NCBI GenBank assembly: GCA_002914845.1
Contig: JXTC01000132.1
Span: forward strand, 342,681-406,680
Direction: 5' to 3'
Length of the DNA stretch: 64,000 nt
From: Trema orientale
Taxonomy: Eukaryota > Streptophyta > Magnoliopsida > Rosales > Cannabaceae
The translations under genes and the position numbers were made by a program. Below, in pieces: positions 20,934 to 33,839 of this stretch. The notes beneath the pieces were generated by a model, which worked only from the letters and a program-made list of their open reading frames with translations, did no database searches and was not told the DNA's origin. Positions within the stretch are counted from its first letter, which is position 1; every line of letters starts with the position of its first letter.

Positions 20934-22326
20934 AGGATACAAGTTTTAGTGAATTATTTTACATAATCAATGAAATTGAGAAGAGAAACATAATTTTTAT
21001 TCATTCTTATTCCTCTCCAAATGCATTTTTTTAACAATCTTTTTTATATTACCCCATTAATAAACATGCCCTTGTAGCTCTATTATTTAAGCTATCTTGT
21101 AGAAGGTTTGAATCTAGTTAGGCTTCAGTTCACAGACATTTTTATTTGGAAAGTAGTGACTTTTTTATTTCCATAACTCTGTAACAGTAGATTAAATGTT
21201 GTCCTTTGGCGTGCATGTGCCTCACACACTTGACTTGAAGACCAATCTTTTTCATAGTAACATATCATTAGTACAAAGTTGCTATCCTTTCTTTTCTTTT
21301 CTTTTTTTTTTTTCTCCTTTAAGTAAAATGTGTATCACTTGTTTGTTAGTAAGAACGAGGACACTGTTGGTGTATCTTGCCAATTTACACCCTATGTGTC
21401 CTTACCTTCTTGAAAACCAAACAAAGCTTAATATTGGACCAAAATCTAAGGCTGTTCTTTTGGATGAAGGAGAGAGTATAAGCATACTTTATGACCTTGC
21501 AAGTAGAAAATACAAAGGGAAATTATCCAATCCCCGAATTTACCGTATATAACAAAATATTTTTCCCTTTGGAGTAAATAACTTGTCATGTTAGCATTAT
21601 TTTGTACTTTTTCTTGAGCACCGTTGTTTTCCCACTTTGTTGCATACATGTTCTGTGAGGTCACAAATGGAACAAAAAAATGCTCAGAACAATTGTGAAC
21701 AATGAGAATTGAAAAATCACGAATTTTTCAGTGTAAGCTGAAATAAATAAATTAAAAAAAAAAACAACATAGTTGGACTTAGTCTTCCTTTGGTTATAAC
21801 TTATAACCTCAAAATCATATTGATTAGGTTTTTGTGTTACAAATGAGGCTAATGCACGTACAAGAATTTTGCTGTGGATGGACCATTATTTTTGTTAGCA
21901 GACTTCATGATACATACTTCGCTTGCTAAGAAAAATCAGGCCATTAGTCCTTACAATTAAGATATTATTTGTTTACATAAGAAATAATAATAGTATTACA
22001 CTTTTATACTTTGTGTTTTGATGGTTTGTTCAATTTATATCTTGTGTTTTAGTTATTATCAATATTGATCTTCAGATTTTATACCTTCTCTGGGTCAAAT
22101 CAATTTTGATCGAAATACTCCTAAAAATTTAAATATATATTTTAAAAGAAGTCAAATTTAGAAATTATATAGAATTTACGAAATTTTCTTTTAATAATAT
22201 TTAATTTTGGTTGGTTTTTGCATTTTTCAAATTACTTTTTAAAATATTTGTTATTTTAGTTGTTAATTTTAATAAGTTTCAAATTTAAATTAAGTATTAA
22301 AATGTATATTCTTAAAGTTTAAAAAG
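20934..22326. other. intergenic
   Basis: No gene recognised. A 118-codon open frame at 21196-21552 has skewed composition and no family resemblance, so it is not called. Confidence 0.6.
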
Positions 22327-22336
22327 TATTTTGGTA

Positions 22337-22408
22337 CCACCGGTGGTGGTAGCATAGCGATGGAGGAGCCTATACAGAGACTTCCCTTAAAAAAAAAAAA
22401 GAAAAAAA
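22337..22408 (+). mobile_element. very short poly-A retroposon (5'-truncated SINE)
   Basis: About 50 bp (CCACCGGTGGTGGTAGCATA...CTTCCCTT) followed by a poly-A tail, bounded by a 10-bp duplication TATTTTGGTA (22327-22336 and 22409-22418). The tail and duplication indicate LINE-assisted retroposition. The body has no full A/B box and looks like a 5'-truncated copy of a SINE. Confidence 0.72.
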
Positions 22409-22829
22409 TATTTTGGTAAACTCAATTATCAAAATACAAAATATAAAAATATAATTATCCCTAATAATAATAGCACTCAATAAATAATAATAATAAAATT
22501 CCAAATTCATTAATCGTTGATGCAATCAGATCCATCATCCATTTCACCAGCATTTGTTTACTGTTCTTCTATTCAAAACTAACTAACTGTGAACTAAGGA
22601 ACTGATATTTGGCTTTTCAAGGCCTCATTTCTTTTCCATGAATTCATCCTCTAGAACCAAACTTCTTCTCCTCAAACTACAAATTTGAATAATTACTCAA
22701 TTTTTGTAACCAGCTTTTGGATTAAATTTTACTAGTGAATTAAAATAGACACAAATAGCTTAAAAAAATTAAACAATTAGACAAAAATTAACAAAACAAT
22801 AATAATTATTAAAAAAAAGGTAAACTTAC

Positions 22830-23240
22830 AAGGCAAATTGTTTGGATTCTTAGGGGTTGATTTGATCATAAGAGAGGCGGACAAAGAGGGAGAGTTGTGC
22901 CTCTTAGCACTGAGATCGTTTCAGGGCGGTTCCGAAGCACGAACAGAGGCTCTTTACGGCATCATATTAGTATGGGCAAGCTATCGAGACTAGGCAATCG
23001 GCCAGAGTACGATTCAGGTGGCGGCAAGTTGAGTTAAACACCGGCCCCGACGGGATCTACCGGTGGTACTCGCTTAACGCCCGCTGCAGTAGTCGGCACT
23101 CCCTGACTTCATTCGCTTCTTCGCCGTGTCCTTCTCCTCCTGTTGTTGTTGCTGCCATCGCATCATCAAGGGCTAGTGGTGGGTCCCACGAGTTGGCCCC
23201 ACCACCTATGACTATAAGGCGGCCTAGTGAAAGGAAAACT
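22830..23240 (-). pseudogene. unidentified GC-rich exon-like patch
   Basis: Base composition jumps from AT-rich to about half GC. On the minus strand an ATG at 23158 opens MAATTTGGEGHGEEANEVRE then CRLLQRALSEYHR, stop at 23057-23059. The same frame continues past stops with protein-like text (IPSGPVFNSTCRHLNRTLAD, YDAVKSLCSCFGTALKRSQC, EAQLSLFVRLSYDQINP) and meets a consensus donor CTT|GTAAGT near 22828. This resembles a first exon carrying three or four in-frame stops. I do not recognise the protein. Confidence 0.4.
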
Positions 23241-23479
23241 GTGTTTTTGTTTTTATATTCGTCCCGCTTTCTGTTCTTGAAGACTTTTTTGTTTTGAGCA
23301 ACGCATTTGAGATAGAAAATAAATACTTAGAATGGTCATCAAGCAAAATTGAAAAAAAAAAGAAAAAAATAGAGAAAATTATACCACATACCCCCTTTTA
23401 TAAGTTGTGATAATGAATATCTCTTTCTCATTTTAGTAATTTTTATATCCGTTTTAAGCTTACATCATACCTTAATTTA

Positions 23480-23720
23480 ACATATTCATATTCATGTATA
23501 TAATTAATTTATCAATATACATAAAAATATACATAATTCATTTATTATAATATATAATTAATTTACATGTGTATATAATTAATCTGTTATTATACATAAT
23601 TAATTTACTGACGTATATAATTTATTTATTATAGTATATAATTAATTTACCAGTGTATATAATTAATTTTACCTATGTAGATAATTAATTTACAAGTACA
23701 TACAATTAAGTGTATATTGA
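23480..23720. repeat. degenerate AT repeat (TATATAATTAATTTAC)n
   Basis: About eight loosely spaced copies of TATATAATTAATTTAC-like words at roughly 25-35 bp intervals. The wider region 23370-23880 begins with ATACCACATACCCCC and ends with AAAGGGGATTTTTTG, weakly inverted-complementary, so it may be an old MULE-type MITE. No target duplication was found. Confidence 0.5.
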
Positions 23721-24417
23721 TCGATTCAAAGAGATAGCATATCAATTAGCGAGAATTTGAGGATAATTTTGATATTAAAATGACTCGAAGGGCATTTTTG
23801 TTTAAAGAATTAAAAAGGAATATCTACTAAAAAAACTAAAAAAAAGGGGATTTTTTGTTCAAATCCCATAAAATATTTGGAGAAAAAAGAATCCTTAGAC
23901 TTAAACTAGTTTATGAACGTATCAAAGTCCATCGTGTTAATTTAATTACTTAGCGGGTGTTTTGTTTTTATTTTTTCTTCCTAATTATGTACATTGTGTC
24001 ACTTTATCCTCTAAACTATTAAAGTTGTATCAGTAACTATAAACCAGGAAAATGGTCATTCCGTCAGTTAAAGTAACAAAAAAATCATGTGCTTTGCCAC
24101 AAAATTTATATCGGAAGGTTAATATAGTAATTTAGTACCACACAAATAAAAAACTAAAAAAATAATAAATATACAAAAGAAAAAAGAAAAGTTCCAAATG
24201 TGTAGAAACCAATCAATTCCAAAGTTTTTGATAGTAATCAATTCCCAAATTTTCAAGGAAAATGAAATTCCCAAATTGTTGTTTCCTTTCATGATATTGT
24301 TAAAAACAATAAAAAATAAAAAATAAAAATAAAAAACCTCAAAATTGAAGCTTTCAAGTTAAAGAATCACAAAACCTGATGAGTCTAATTTGGCGCTTAA
24401 AACGCCAAAACCCGACT

Positions 24418-24639
24418 TTACCTGGTAGGCCAATACATGTGAGACTTCCAAAGGACTGAAAGCAATTCCCCCCCGGCAGCTTCATGCCCATCGGAGTACA
24501 AATAATCGGCATTGTGGCGAGACCCAAAACAAATATAATGATTTAAGCTTCTTACTTGTCGGGGTACAAATCTTTGGAGCTCCTCAAGAGGATGATCATC
24601 TCTCATTCCTAGACCAAATTGTCTTGATAGGAAGTCCAT
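24418..24639 (-). CDS. unidentified exon-like frame inside the inverted-repeat element
   Basis: The minus-strand frame from ATG 24639 reads MDFLSRQFGLGMRDDHPLEE, then LQRFVPRQVRSLNHYICFGS and RHNADYLYSDGHEAAGGELL, to a stop at 24418-24420. The composition is balanced and protein-like, unlike surrounding AT-rich DNA. The stop TAA overlaps a consensus donor (ACCAG|GTAAAG), so the reading was probably spliced onward and this is one exon of a longer gene or a captured fragment. The frame is open back to 24780 but the extra residues are lysine-rich noise. I do not recognise the family. Confidence 0.4.
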   Translation of the reverse strand: MDFLSRQFGLGMRDDHPLEELQRFVPRQVRSLNHYICFGSRHNADYLYSDGHEAAGGELLSVLWKSHMYWPTR

Positions 24640-24835
24640 CTGAGCGGTCTTCGTGACTGATTTTTTCCGCACCGGCGACCCTTTTCCCCCAATAATCCAG
24701 AAACGAGAAGAAGATGAAAGCAACTTTTCCTTTTTCTTTTTTATATCTCTTATTCTTGTTTTTATTTTTTTGTTATTCAATTACTAGATTAAGCTTCATA
24801 GATCATTTGACAAGCAAATGATAACTTATGTTACT

Positions 24836-25047
24836 CTTTTTTTTTTCCTTTTTTTTTTTTAGAAGTGGGATTTAACTAATGACCTCCACTTATTATAAAT
24901 TAAAAGAAAATACCTACTACTACCTAATCCACATCTCCACCTCATTAGGAATAATAGGTTTTCACGTCTACCCTTAGTGTGACTCGAACCTAGGACTGAG
25001 ATCCCAAGTAGTGAGTGTTCTTACTGCTTGAACCAACTCACTTCGTC
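24836..25047 (-). mobile_element. tRNA-derived SINE, full length
   Basis: Perfect 13-bp target duplication AACTTATGTTACT at 24823-24835 and 25048-25060. On the minus strand the element starts GACGAAGTGAGTTGGTTCAA (A-box region), has the B box GGTTCGAGTCA (about 24981-24991), and ends in a poly-A tail (plus-strand T tract 24836-24861). Length about 212 bp. The A/B box spacing and tail are standard for a tRNA-type SINE. Confidence 0.92.
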
Positions 25048-25209
25048 AACTTATGTTACTTTAACTAACGAAATAAATTCGTCAAAAAGAAATGGCGAAA
25101 TAATCAGTTTTATAATTTAGGAGTATTGATACAACTTTTAATAGTTGATGGGCAAGGGGACACAATGCACATCATTTGAGAAGGTGGACTAAAAAAACCC
25201 TTACCTAAA

Positions 25210-27400
25210 TGAATTTTTTTATTTATTCTTCGTAACGACCTTTTTTTTTCGAAGTTTTGTAAAAGTAAAATTTAGCTTGTTGCCAAACATTTATAGTCTT
25301 TGTTTATTTTATTTTCAAAGTGAAATGAAATATGTGGATGTTCCTATTATGATCTTCAATATAATCTTCATCATCTATTATTTCTTCTAACCTAATCAAA
25401 GATTGCCACATGGCGAAGACAATTGCATACAAAACAAAGAGTCGTAAAAATACTAAACCAAGTCAAATATCCGATTATATTGATACTAGCTCGAATAAGT
25501 ATATCAAAAGCAATAATATGCTCCAATTGAAATAGCATGATTAAGAAGTAGATTGTGCTTGTATGACATGAAAGTATGTTTATACCAAACTCAAATGAGT
25601 CATGTCGTTTATGCTCAAACTTATATATGGATCTATACCATTTTCATCAATACATGGTAGATGAGACACTTTCCCAATTCTAAGGGACACGTAGCTTTTA
25701 ACTCTAGCTACAAAAGGACCACAAGGGTTCTACAAGTACTACCTATTTTCCACACAAAGGGCAAGTAGTTACTCATCCCATAAAATCCTACTTGTTATTA
25801 CTTCCATCTTTTCTTACATTGTCCTTGGGTACACACTACTCAGCCGCCACTTCTAATATATTTTATAGGTGGCTATTTGGCAAGTACCATTCTGGTACTT
25901 TATTGATCTATGAAGGCTTCATTCATATCTACTCTTATTTGAAGATAACAAATATTTGACTTAGTACTAATAATTTATGCTTGAGTGTGTAGTACATTGC
26001 TTCAAATTCAAAATAAATTTCAAGTTGATGAAATATTTAAGTGGATGCATAGAGACATATTCAATGAACTAAGTTTAAAGATGGATACTCAATATACAAT
26101 ACCGTGCTAGGGTATATCTTATTGGTTTTGTATTTGATTTGTTACATAACCTATATTTTATTTTTGCACTGGCTCAATCATTTGACAAAATTTTTTTCAA
26201 AACTTCTCATACTAAACTTTAATAAAGTTTTTTATAAATTTGAATAATATATGATGTCTTTTCATATATCTAAGAGATCTTTTTATAATCTTAAATTAAT
26301 CTCTATCATCTTAAAAAATGATCTCAAGGTTAAAAAGACATAAAAATGGGACTAAAAGACCCAAATATGCTTGCTATCAAATTTTGGATCGACCTATACA
26401 GGTTACCCCGCATACCCAGGTCTAAAAAAATGACCACTAGGGGTTATGACACTCATGTACAAGTAACAATTATTTTTTTAAAGTTGGCTGGGACTTTTTT
26501 TAGATCGATGGATATCTAAACAACCGATTTAAGTGAGGTTAGCAGTGAAGTCTAAATAACTTGTGTAGATGTAATTGTCATCAAAGCTAAACACTCTAAG
26601 TTAGGTGAGGTTGGCATACCAGAATTAAACAATCTGATAATAGGTGTGATAGAGTCAGAGTCTTGTTTATTGTAAGGGTTTGGGTGAGTATTGGGGATGT
26701 TTCTAACTATCTACATGTTCTTGGGCTTCTAGGTGTACTATGCCTATAATATCAAGCATGTTTCCTAATATATGATTTTTCTATGTGTATTTAATGTCTT
26801 TGATCATAAAAATTGAATAATTATACACTATTGAATGTTTAAACTACAATGCTAGCTATTGTAGTACGATAGCTATATGATATTCAAATAGTTATAAGGT
26901 TATATATGCTTGTCGTAACACTACGATTATGGCCTATTACTATCGACTTAGTATCATACTATATTAAACTCAAATATGAAAGTTTTATCAAACGAAAATG
27001 CTTATGATTATGAATAAGATATTTTTCAAAAAAGGGATACATAGTAATGATTATACGAGTGCACTATTTATGAAACACGATATTCATTGCATAATTTACT
27101 TACTAGGTATAAGCTCATTCCATTCTTTTACACAACTTTCAAATGAACAATTAGAGGTTGGCTAGCAGTAGCAGCTTTCCATATGACATTAGGACATTTT
27201 AATTGACTTCATATATTTTTTTAGTATTCAGTTTTTGGCCTAAGATTGGGTATTTTTATTTTTATGAGTATTTGAACTCAATTTTATTTTTGAAAGTCAT
27301 TTTAAAAGTTGAAATAAAAAATTTATAACTGAATTTTCTGCTTTTATTTTCATAAGATGAATACGAAAATTAATATTTTCTAGCTTTGTACAAGTCTAAA
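25210..27400. other. intergenic, nothing recognised
   Basis: AT-rich with no open frames of note, no repeats visible by eye beyond short homopolymers. Confidence 0.6.
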
Positions 27401-28760
27401 TTAGGGATTGTTACACCGCCTCAAGCACTGGAGCCAAAGAGTGGTAGTTGTTACCTACAAGAAACTTCGATGCATAAGTCAGTAGACGCCAAATACACAG
27501 AAGAAATGATAAGATCAAATGAAAGATAAAGCACGATATTTAAAGAGAAAGGAGGAGCTACGATTTTCTAATCCATTGATTGAGAAGTGTCCCCCTCTTA
27601 GAGACTTGTCCTTGTAGACAAATGAAAGACAACGTACTGAACAAATGATTGTGGCACCTCTTATAGCTTTAATCATCGAACTGCCACTACCTCTGCGACC
27701 ACTGATACTTGAGATCCTTTTTTATGCTCATGCCTGGTACCTCTTTGGACCACTGCCATATGTAAAATCGACACGTTGCTTAGAGTATATTGCTAGTATT
27801 CATTAGAATAAAATTCTAGAAAATATTTTCATAAAATTATTTTCAAGAACACCATAGTTTTGTAAAGTCTAGAAACGCAGCAGAATTGGTCGTTTAAAAT
27901 TTTTCTCTTTATAAAATATTTCGGATCATGATCTAACATAAATTAACTCTTGATCTAGATAAGAACAATAACCGGATTTGCTCTATAACCTTCTCGTCTT
28001 CCTGTCTATTTTTAAAAGTCATTTGATTGATCCGGTGGGTGGTCACCTTCTTGATTCCTAACAAAGAGATCCGCAGACGAATAAGAAGACAATCTTCTCA
28101 ATTTGATTTCTCTCGGATGGCTGAAACACCAAGGATGGTGAATCCCCTAGTATGGCCGATTTTTCTCTGCTTTTCCTCTCTCTGTTTTTTATGTGACACT
28201 CTCTTTTTAAGGGGTGTTTCACGTGTAACTCTTGTTATGTGCAGTTAGAGAACTTTTCTCTTTACTATAGAGAGATTAGTAAACCCTAATAGGCTTATTG
28301 GGTTTGTTAGGCTCAACTGATCATCAAATAACTATTGGGCTTTAATTTGAGCTAGACAGGGGACTAGATGGATCCATAAAGCCCAAGCTCCAATGGACCA
28401 TATACCCACAATCATAATTAATTCATAATTATGATAGGACCTTGTCCATTAATATTGGGGCGCACCACTATAGGCCCAATATTGAAATCTTGGACTAAAT
28501 GTCATTTATTTTCTGTGAAGCTTATTATCAAATAATTAGCTCGATCCATTTAGCATATACCATACATGTAGACGTACCCCCAATGCAATGCGGTACTAGT
28601 AGGGTAAAATTACTGTATTACCATTCTAGTACATATTTACATTTGAGTTGCCATTTTTCATCTAATAGATAATAGTTGACCACGGTATTTGTATCTGCTT
28701 ATACCAACACAGTCAAATTTACATAGTGAATACTGGAGCCCTGGTTTATATTATCCAAGT
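27401..28760. repeat. possible ancient LTR-like or dispersed repeat
   Basis: 27780-28760 has LTR-like character: a C/T-rich stretch, CTAGTATGGCCGA, a CTTTTTAAGGGG segment and GGGCC-rich lines (TAGGCCCAATATTG), reminiscent of dispersed plant repeats. No direct or inverted copy is in this window, and no boundaries can be set. A 73-codon frame at 28027-28248 is not convincing. Confidence 0.25.
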
Positions 28761-30830
28761 ACTTAAAAAAACTAAAAGTGACATTATATGCATGGCGTCT
28801 ATCATAAAAAACGTTCTACACATTTCATACACCTTATCTTCTAAGATACCGGAGTTCGAACCATAAATCGAAACTAGTCCTTTAGTAACTCAAAAAGACA
28901 AAATACATGAAAGTAAGTTCGTTAATCACTAGGATTAAGGTTTTCTACAATAGTGCTAGATTAGTGAAATTAGAAATTTAAGTTACGACACTTAACCTTA
29001 AATTCTAATTCACTCGGTCCTGTTCGATGCTGTTATAACTTTCTTATAACATACTAGTATTTCTATCCGAAAACTCACTTCGATAATTGGAGACTTCATT
29101 ATAAAAATAGACAATACTACATTCTATGGTATAGTAAAGTATATGCAGAATGCAAATAATTTAATTTAGACATAATGAAATAAAGAATATAATGTCTCCC
29201 ATATATGAACTCATCATACAAATAATTCTTTATTACTCATTACATGTCTTGGAATCTTTAGATGTTTGCATAAGATAAATATACACATCACATGTATATC
29301 AATGGGACATAAATGAAATAAAAATTCATAACATAGAATTTATTAATAAAAAAATAAATAAATAATCTGATAAATATTGTTTATAATGTCAAAATAATAA
29401 ACTGCTTTATAGGACATTATTCAAACATATATGGCCTTGGTGGGATCTAAATTGATAACTTGCTTGGGTCTTGTGATGATATAGACACCCCAGATCCCAA
29501 TTTTTGTCTCTGCATCCTGAAAGGTGAGTTGAGGGGTCTTGAGGGTCATATGGATCTACACTGACTCCTATTTTAATCGATGTATGTATAGACCCTCGTG
29601 TTTATTATGTGCTTTTACTTTAAGTCATAAGCAAAAGAGCACAATGCCCAAAAATTAAAATTAATACGTGGATGTATTACAATCAAACATGTACTTAATA
29701 ACTCGTGATTAATGTTGCTAATCATGCCTTTAAGTACTCTTCGAAGTATAATTAAAACCATGTGTCACCTATTAAGTAAAAAATAATAACGAGTCTGACA
29801 ATGAGCTCTAAGAAGAATTCACTCTGCTTGTTAAAGGGTGAGTTAAGCTCATATTATTGATCCAACAGTAGATGCTCTCAAAACGAGTTGCATAGAGCTG
29901 GGGATATAAATAAATCTCATATTTTTTAAACGTCGTAAAAACCAAGTTCGTATTTTCTCTATCCCTATCTTTGTACTTATATATGCAAATTACTTGATTG
30001 GGTGGTTGACAACTTACATACTTGATATTATTTGTATTTAAGCTAATTTCTTGTTTACTTTAAATATTTGAATTTAAAAGTTCGAAAATTGTGGTCTATG
30101 ATTTTGCATACTTAAAAAGTTTTTGAAAATTTTTTAAAATCTAGTACGTCGACCTTTTGGGTAGCCAGTTTTGAGCTAACATGCCCCACTAGAGATCTTG
30201 ACAAAAAGTTTATCTATATTCTTTGTCAAGGCTGTATGGACGGACAGTTATATCAAGTCTAAGTTTTTTGTCCACTAATAGGAGCAAACTGGAGGACGTA
30301 GCTCGTATTAGTTCTTGGACAAAAATATATACCAATATCGTATATTTCATTTTTTTAAACTAAAAAATAAAAATTTAAATGTTGTCATACAAGTTATTGC
30401 CATACTCATCAAAATGACAATATATGCTCTTAAAAGGGAAAAAAAAAAAAAAGAAGAGTATGACAATATATACATAAAAAGAAAAAATAAGGAAGAGAGA
30501 ACTATAAATTATAAAAAGGCTAAAGTGAACATTTAGTCATAGAAAAAAAAACAATCTCCTCTTCTAAATCATGTAGATCCCTTAATAAACATAAAATAAT
30601 AGTCTTCTTTTTATTTCTCTTACTTGAAATAATCGACTTCCTTAAATCAGGAGAGTATCATTTTATAATTATAAAGTTATCACGCATCAAATGTATACAA
30701 AGTAGTATTATCAATTTTGATCATTTTTTAAAATATGCGATGAAAAAAAAGATTACTTATAAATTATTTATAAAACTAAGATTTTTATTGTCATGTTATT
30801 TAATGAAAATTTCAGAGTTCGAAAATTACC
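28761..30830. other. intergenic, nothing recognised
   Basis: No coding sequence, RNA gene or bounded repeat could be supported. Confidence 0.6.
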
Positions 30831-30854
30831 TCTGACTCTACCCCAGTAAAAATT

Positions 30855-31130
30855 TTTCGACAAAGTCGAAAAAGTCAAAAGCGAAGGACATGGCGCCGAG
30901 AAGGCGGCCGACCATGTTCGACCGGGGTTAAGATTATTCAACTACGGTCGAACAGTAGTCGAACACTAGTCAAAAAGTTTTAACTGGTGGCTCGACCCCA
31001 GTCGAATTATTCGACTACAGTTGAACGGTAGTTTGACTCTAGTCGGAAAATGATCGGAATAACTGGGAGAGACGATAGAACAAGTTCAACCACAGTCGAA
31101 AATTTTCGACCTTAGCCGATAGAGGCACTG
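30855..31130. repeat. cluster of GTCGAA/TTCGAC words
   Basis: More than a dozen copies of GTCGA or TCGAC-like words (for example GGTCGAACAGTAGTCGAACA near 30941, CAGTCGAATTATTCGACTAC near 30998) fall within 280 bp, many as inverted pairs with A/G-TAGT spacers. The segment is richer in CG than its surroundings. It resembles in style, but not in sequence, the subterminal word arrays of the MULE at 13371-17982. No terminal repeats or target duplication were found. Confidence 0.6.
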
Positions 31131-33839
31131 TAGGAGTTGGGACCGGTGGTGGTGGTAGAAATAGTTTAGAGTTTGTTGGAGAAGAATATGTTTTAGAAAT
31201 TGTTAAGGAATAAGGTATTATATTAAGACAATGATAGTTAGTTTTAAAAATATTTATTTGTGAGTCCATTTTTTTTCGTCATGTGAGTATCTGTCTATTC
31301 TCCCATATTATGCAATATCTATATATTTCCAGCCAAAAGAAAATATTTATGTATTACTATAAAATTTTAACGAAATTACATGATATCCAATGAGGGATGG
31401 ATGAGTTTTTTTTTTTTACCCCCTTTACATCTTATTCAAGAGACTGGAATTTCTTTCTAGCCGACGTTTTTCTTCATTTAAAAAAGAAAAAAAAGAATCA
31501 CTACGCTTTAAGGCTAAGGAGGGGTGCATTAGTTTTAAGAAAGCAAACATTAAAAGAAAGAGTAGATTTTCCAACGACACTCAAGTGAGTGCTCCTACAA
31601 AAATCACTCTCACTTTTTTAAAGAACAGCCAGATTGTGGTGGAACCCACAGTTTTTTGTGTGTATTGTTACACTGATTTAATAATTGCATCGTTGAAACA
31701 TATTTATTAACATTATTATATTTTTTTTATTTAGGATAGATGATTTTGTTTGGAGTCTTTTGATTCCTTTCTCTCTATCTCTTCCCCGCGTCTTTTTCAG
31801 ACTGTTTTCCTTTCATATATATCCAAGGCAATTTTTATCATTGTCAAGCATTGCCTACAAATATATACATGACAAAAACTTTACTTATCCATCTCCACTT
31901 TTTTCTTCCCCAAGTTGATCCCATGATCAAAATTTGTACAACGCTATAAAGGGATGAATCTAGGAGATGATCAATGATCTTGACATCTTAAGAGAAAAGA
32001 CATCTTTACATCTTGATTTTCCTAGAATAGTGATTTGTTGATGCAATTAGTTCGTGTTAATCTAACATGAGATATGTCTAACTGGTATATTAAATTGTTG
32101 AAATCTTAAAAAGGGAAGCATCTTCTTTTCATTGTTGAAGCAACTGAGCAAGCATAATAACAAGTCTTAATATCTTACAAGTATTTTTCAGATTATGAAT
32201 TACATATAACCATGTGACATTGTATTATTTGATTATGCATCAAAGTAATTGGGAAAACGTCATAAAATAACCTTATATTTCATAATTTTTTTTATTAAAT
32301 CGCCATGTATTTTAAAAATATGGGAAAACCTCTTTTAATTTGACTTTTTATTACAAAAAATCTTATAATTGACTGTTTTTGAAATTCGACCTCATAATAT
32401 CATCTAAATTAAGGAAATGACAAAATTATCCTTAGAAAATAGTAAATTCAAATTTGAAATAAATTTAATAATTATCTATACTAGTTTTTAAACACTATTT
32501 CAATTTTTAAATGATCTCATAAAATAAAATAGTTTCCAAACAATTATCTATGTATCTAAACATAAAATAAAAATATAATATAAACCTAAATCTACATCTA
32601 TTAAGAGTATTTTTGTCATTTCTTATTAATTTTTTGAATTTAGTTTATATGTGAATGTCGAATTTTAAAAATAATAAAGTTACAATGTATTTTGTAATAA
32701 AAAAAAATTAAATTTAAGGGAATTGTCCTATATTTCTTAAAACACATTGACTTTGTAAAAAAAGAAAGATTGAAATACAACATCATTTTATGACACTTTA
32801 TCTCAAGTAATTTACAAAAACATTTTTCGTGGGACTTTTGTACTTATTTTATTGACGGTGTTTTTTTTTTTTTTTTCGGTGTAAAGTGAAAACAATTTAT
32901 TATGGATTCTCTGCCTATGTGTTAATATTAAACATGGCAGGCTTATCATTATTTGATAATTGAAAAATGAATGCAATATGATTATTATGACTTATAAAAA
33001 GTTGAAGATAATGTGTGGATAATATGTGATGGGATGGAGAGAGAGGATTTAACTTCTAGAAACGCAATTCGTTTTTTAGCGAGGTATGCAATTGGAATAG
33101 TCTTTGTAAAAGAAAATAATGGAGTACCACATGATGTAGAAAGAGAGAGGAATTGGGGATTTCAAAGTTTCACTATTGAGATAAATGCCACTTAATGAGA
33201 TGGGTAATAATTAATTTGGAAGGATATGAGGGATTGTCTCCAATTCCACTCCTGATGTCCCACAACCACTTATTAATATGAACGATGATACACATTTTTT
33301 TTTTTGAATGGACAATGATACACATTTTCAAACAACCATTAATCTCAAAGACCCAATATAATGTACAATATTTAAAGAATAATAAAGAAACGGGAATACG
33401 AAAACAAAAAAGAAAATCAGAACTTGCACTACCCCAAATAAATCTTTTGAGATATAAAAAGAAAAGAAAAAAAGAAAAAGTTCCAATCACCCTTTGTCTC
33501 AACATCATAGATTCATAGAGATATATGGGAATTGAATTTATTAGGATGAAGAGTGCGCTACTTTTGGGGAGCAAATACGGATGGGCCCTATTCTCTCCCA
33601 CCAAACTAAAAATTAATGGGATCCAAGAAAAAGAAAAAGAACAACTTAAAATTTTTAAAAAAATATTTTTATTTGATTTTATTTTCATTTCCACCCCCAA
33701 TTAAAATCGATATAGTCAAAAAGAAAAGTAAACAGAAATATTAAATAGAAAGAGCAAAAGGGAAGAATATGAAAAAGAAAAAAGTTACAAGAATATTTAT
33801 TTACTAATAATATATAACATATATGGGTTTTTGTAGTAT
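31131..33839. other. intergenic upstream of the NAL1-like gene
   Basis: AT-rich. A 175-codon minus-strand frame (33173-33700) is low complexity (Phe/Ser/Ile) and not called. Long homopolymers at 31407 and 32860. Confidence 0.55.

Larger units (their letters stand above)
23954..25200. mobile_element. candidate inverted-repeat element carrying a gene fragment (Pack-MULE-like)
   Basis: 23990-24110 and the complement of 25050-25172 align over about 110 bp: ACATTGTGTCACTTTATCC against GCATTGTGTCCCCTTGCCC, AACTATTAAA-GTTGTATCA in both, and GTCAGTTAAAGTAAC against GTTAGTTAAAGTAAC. Between them lie an open exon-like frame with a splice donor (24418-24639, minus) and a later SINE (24836-25047). Exact ends and a 9-bp target duplication are not clear (TTACTTAG versus TTACCTAA is only 6 of 8). 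Superfamily is inferred. Confidence 0.55.

Noticed and set aside
21196..21552. 118-codon open frame
   Set aside because: Composition follows poly-T and AT-rich DNA, no recognisable motif, no transcription or splice signals.
28027..28248. 73-codon frame in an LTR-like stretch
   Set aside because: Pyrimidine-rich repeat-like sequence gives Phe/Leu/Ser text only.
32260..32760. Possible inverted repeat around AT-rich sequence
   Set aside because: Similar words (AAAATAATAAAG, TTTTGTAATAAA) are explained by composition; no bounded ends or duplication.
33173..33700. 175-codon open frame on the minus strand
   Set aside because: Low-complexity Phe/Ser/Ile/Lys text containing an internal duplication from two ATGATACACATTTT copies; no family resemblance, splice logic or composition shift.
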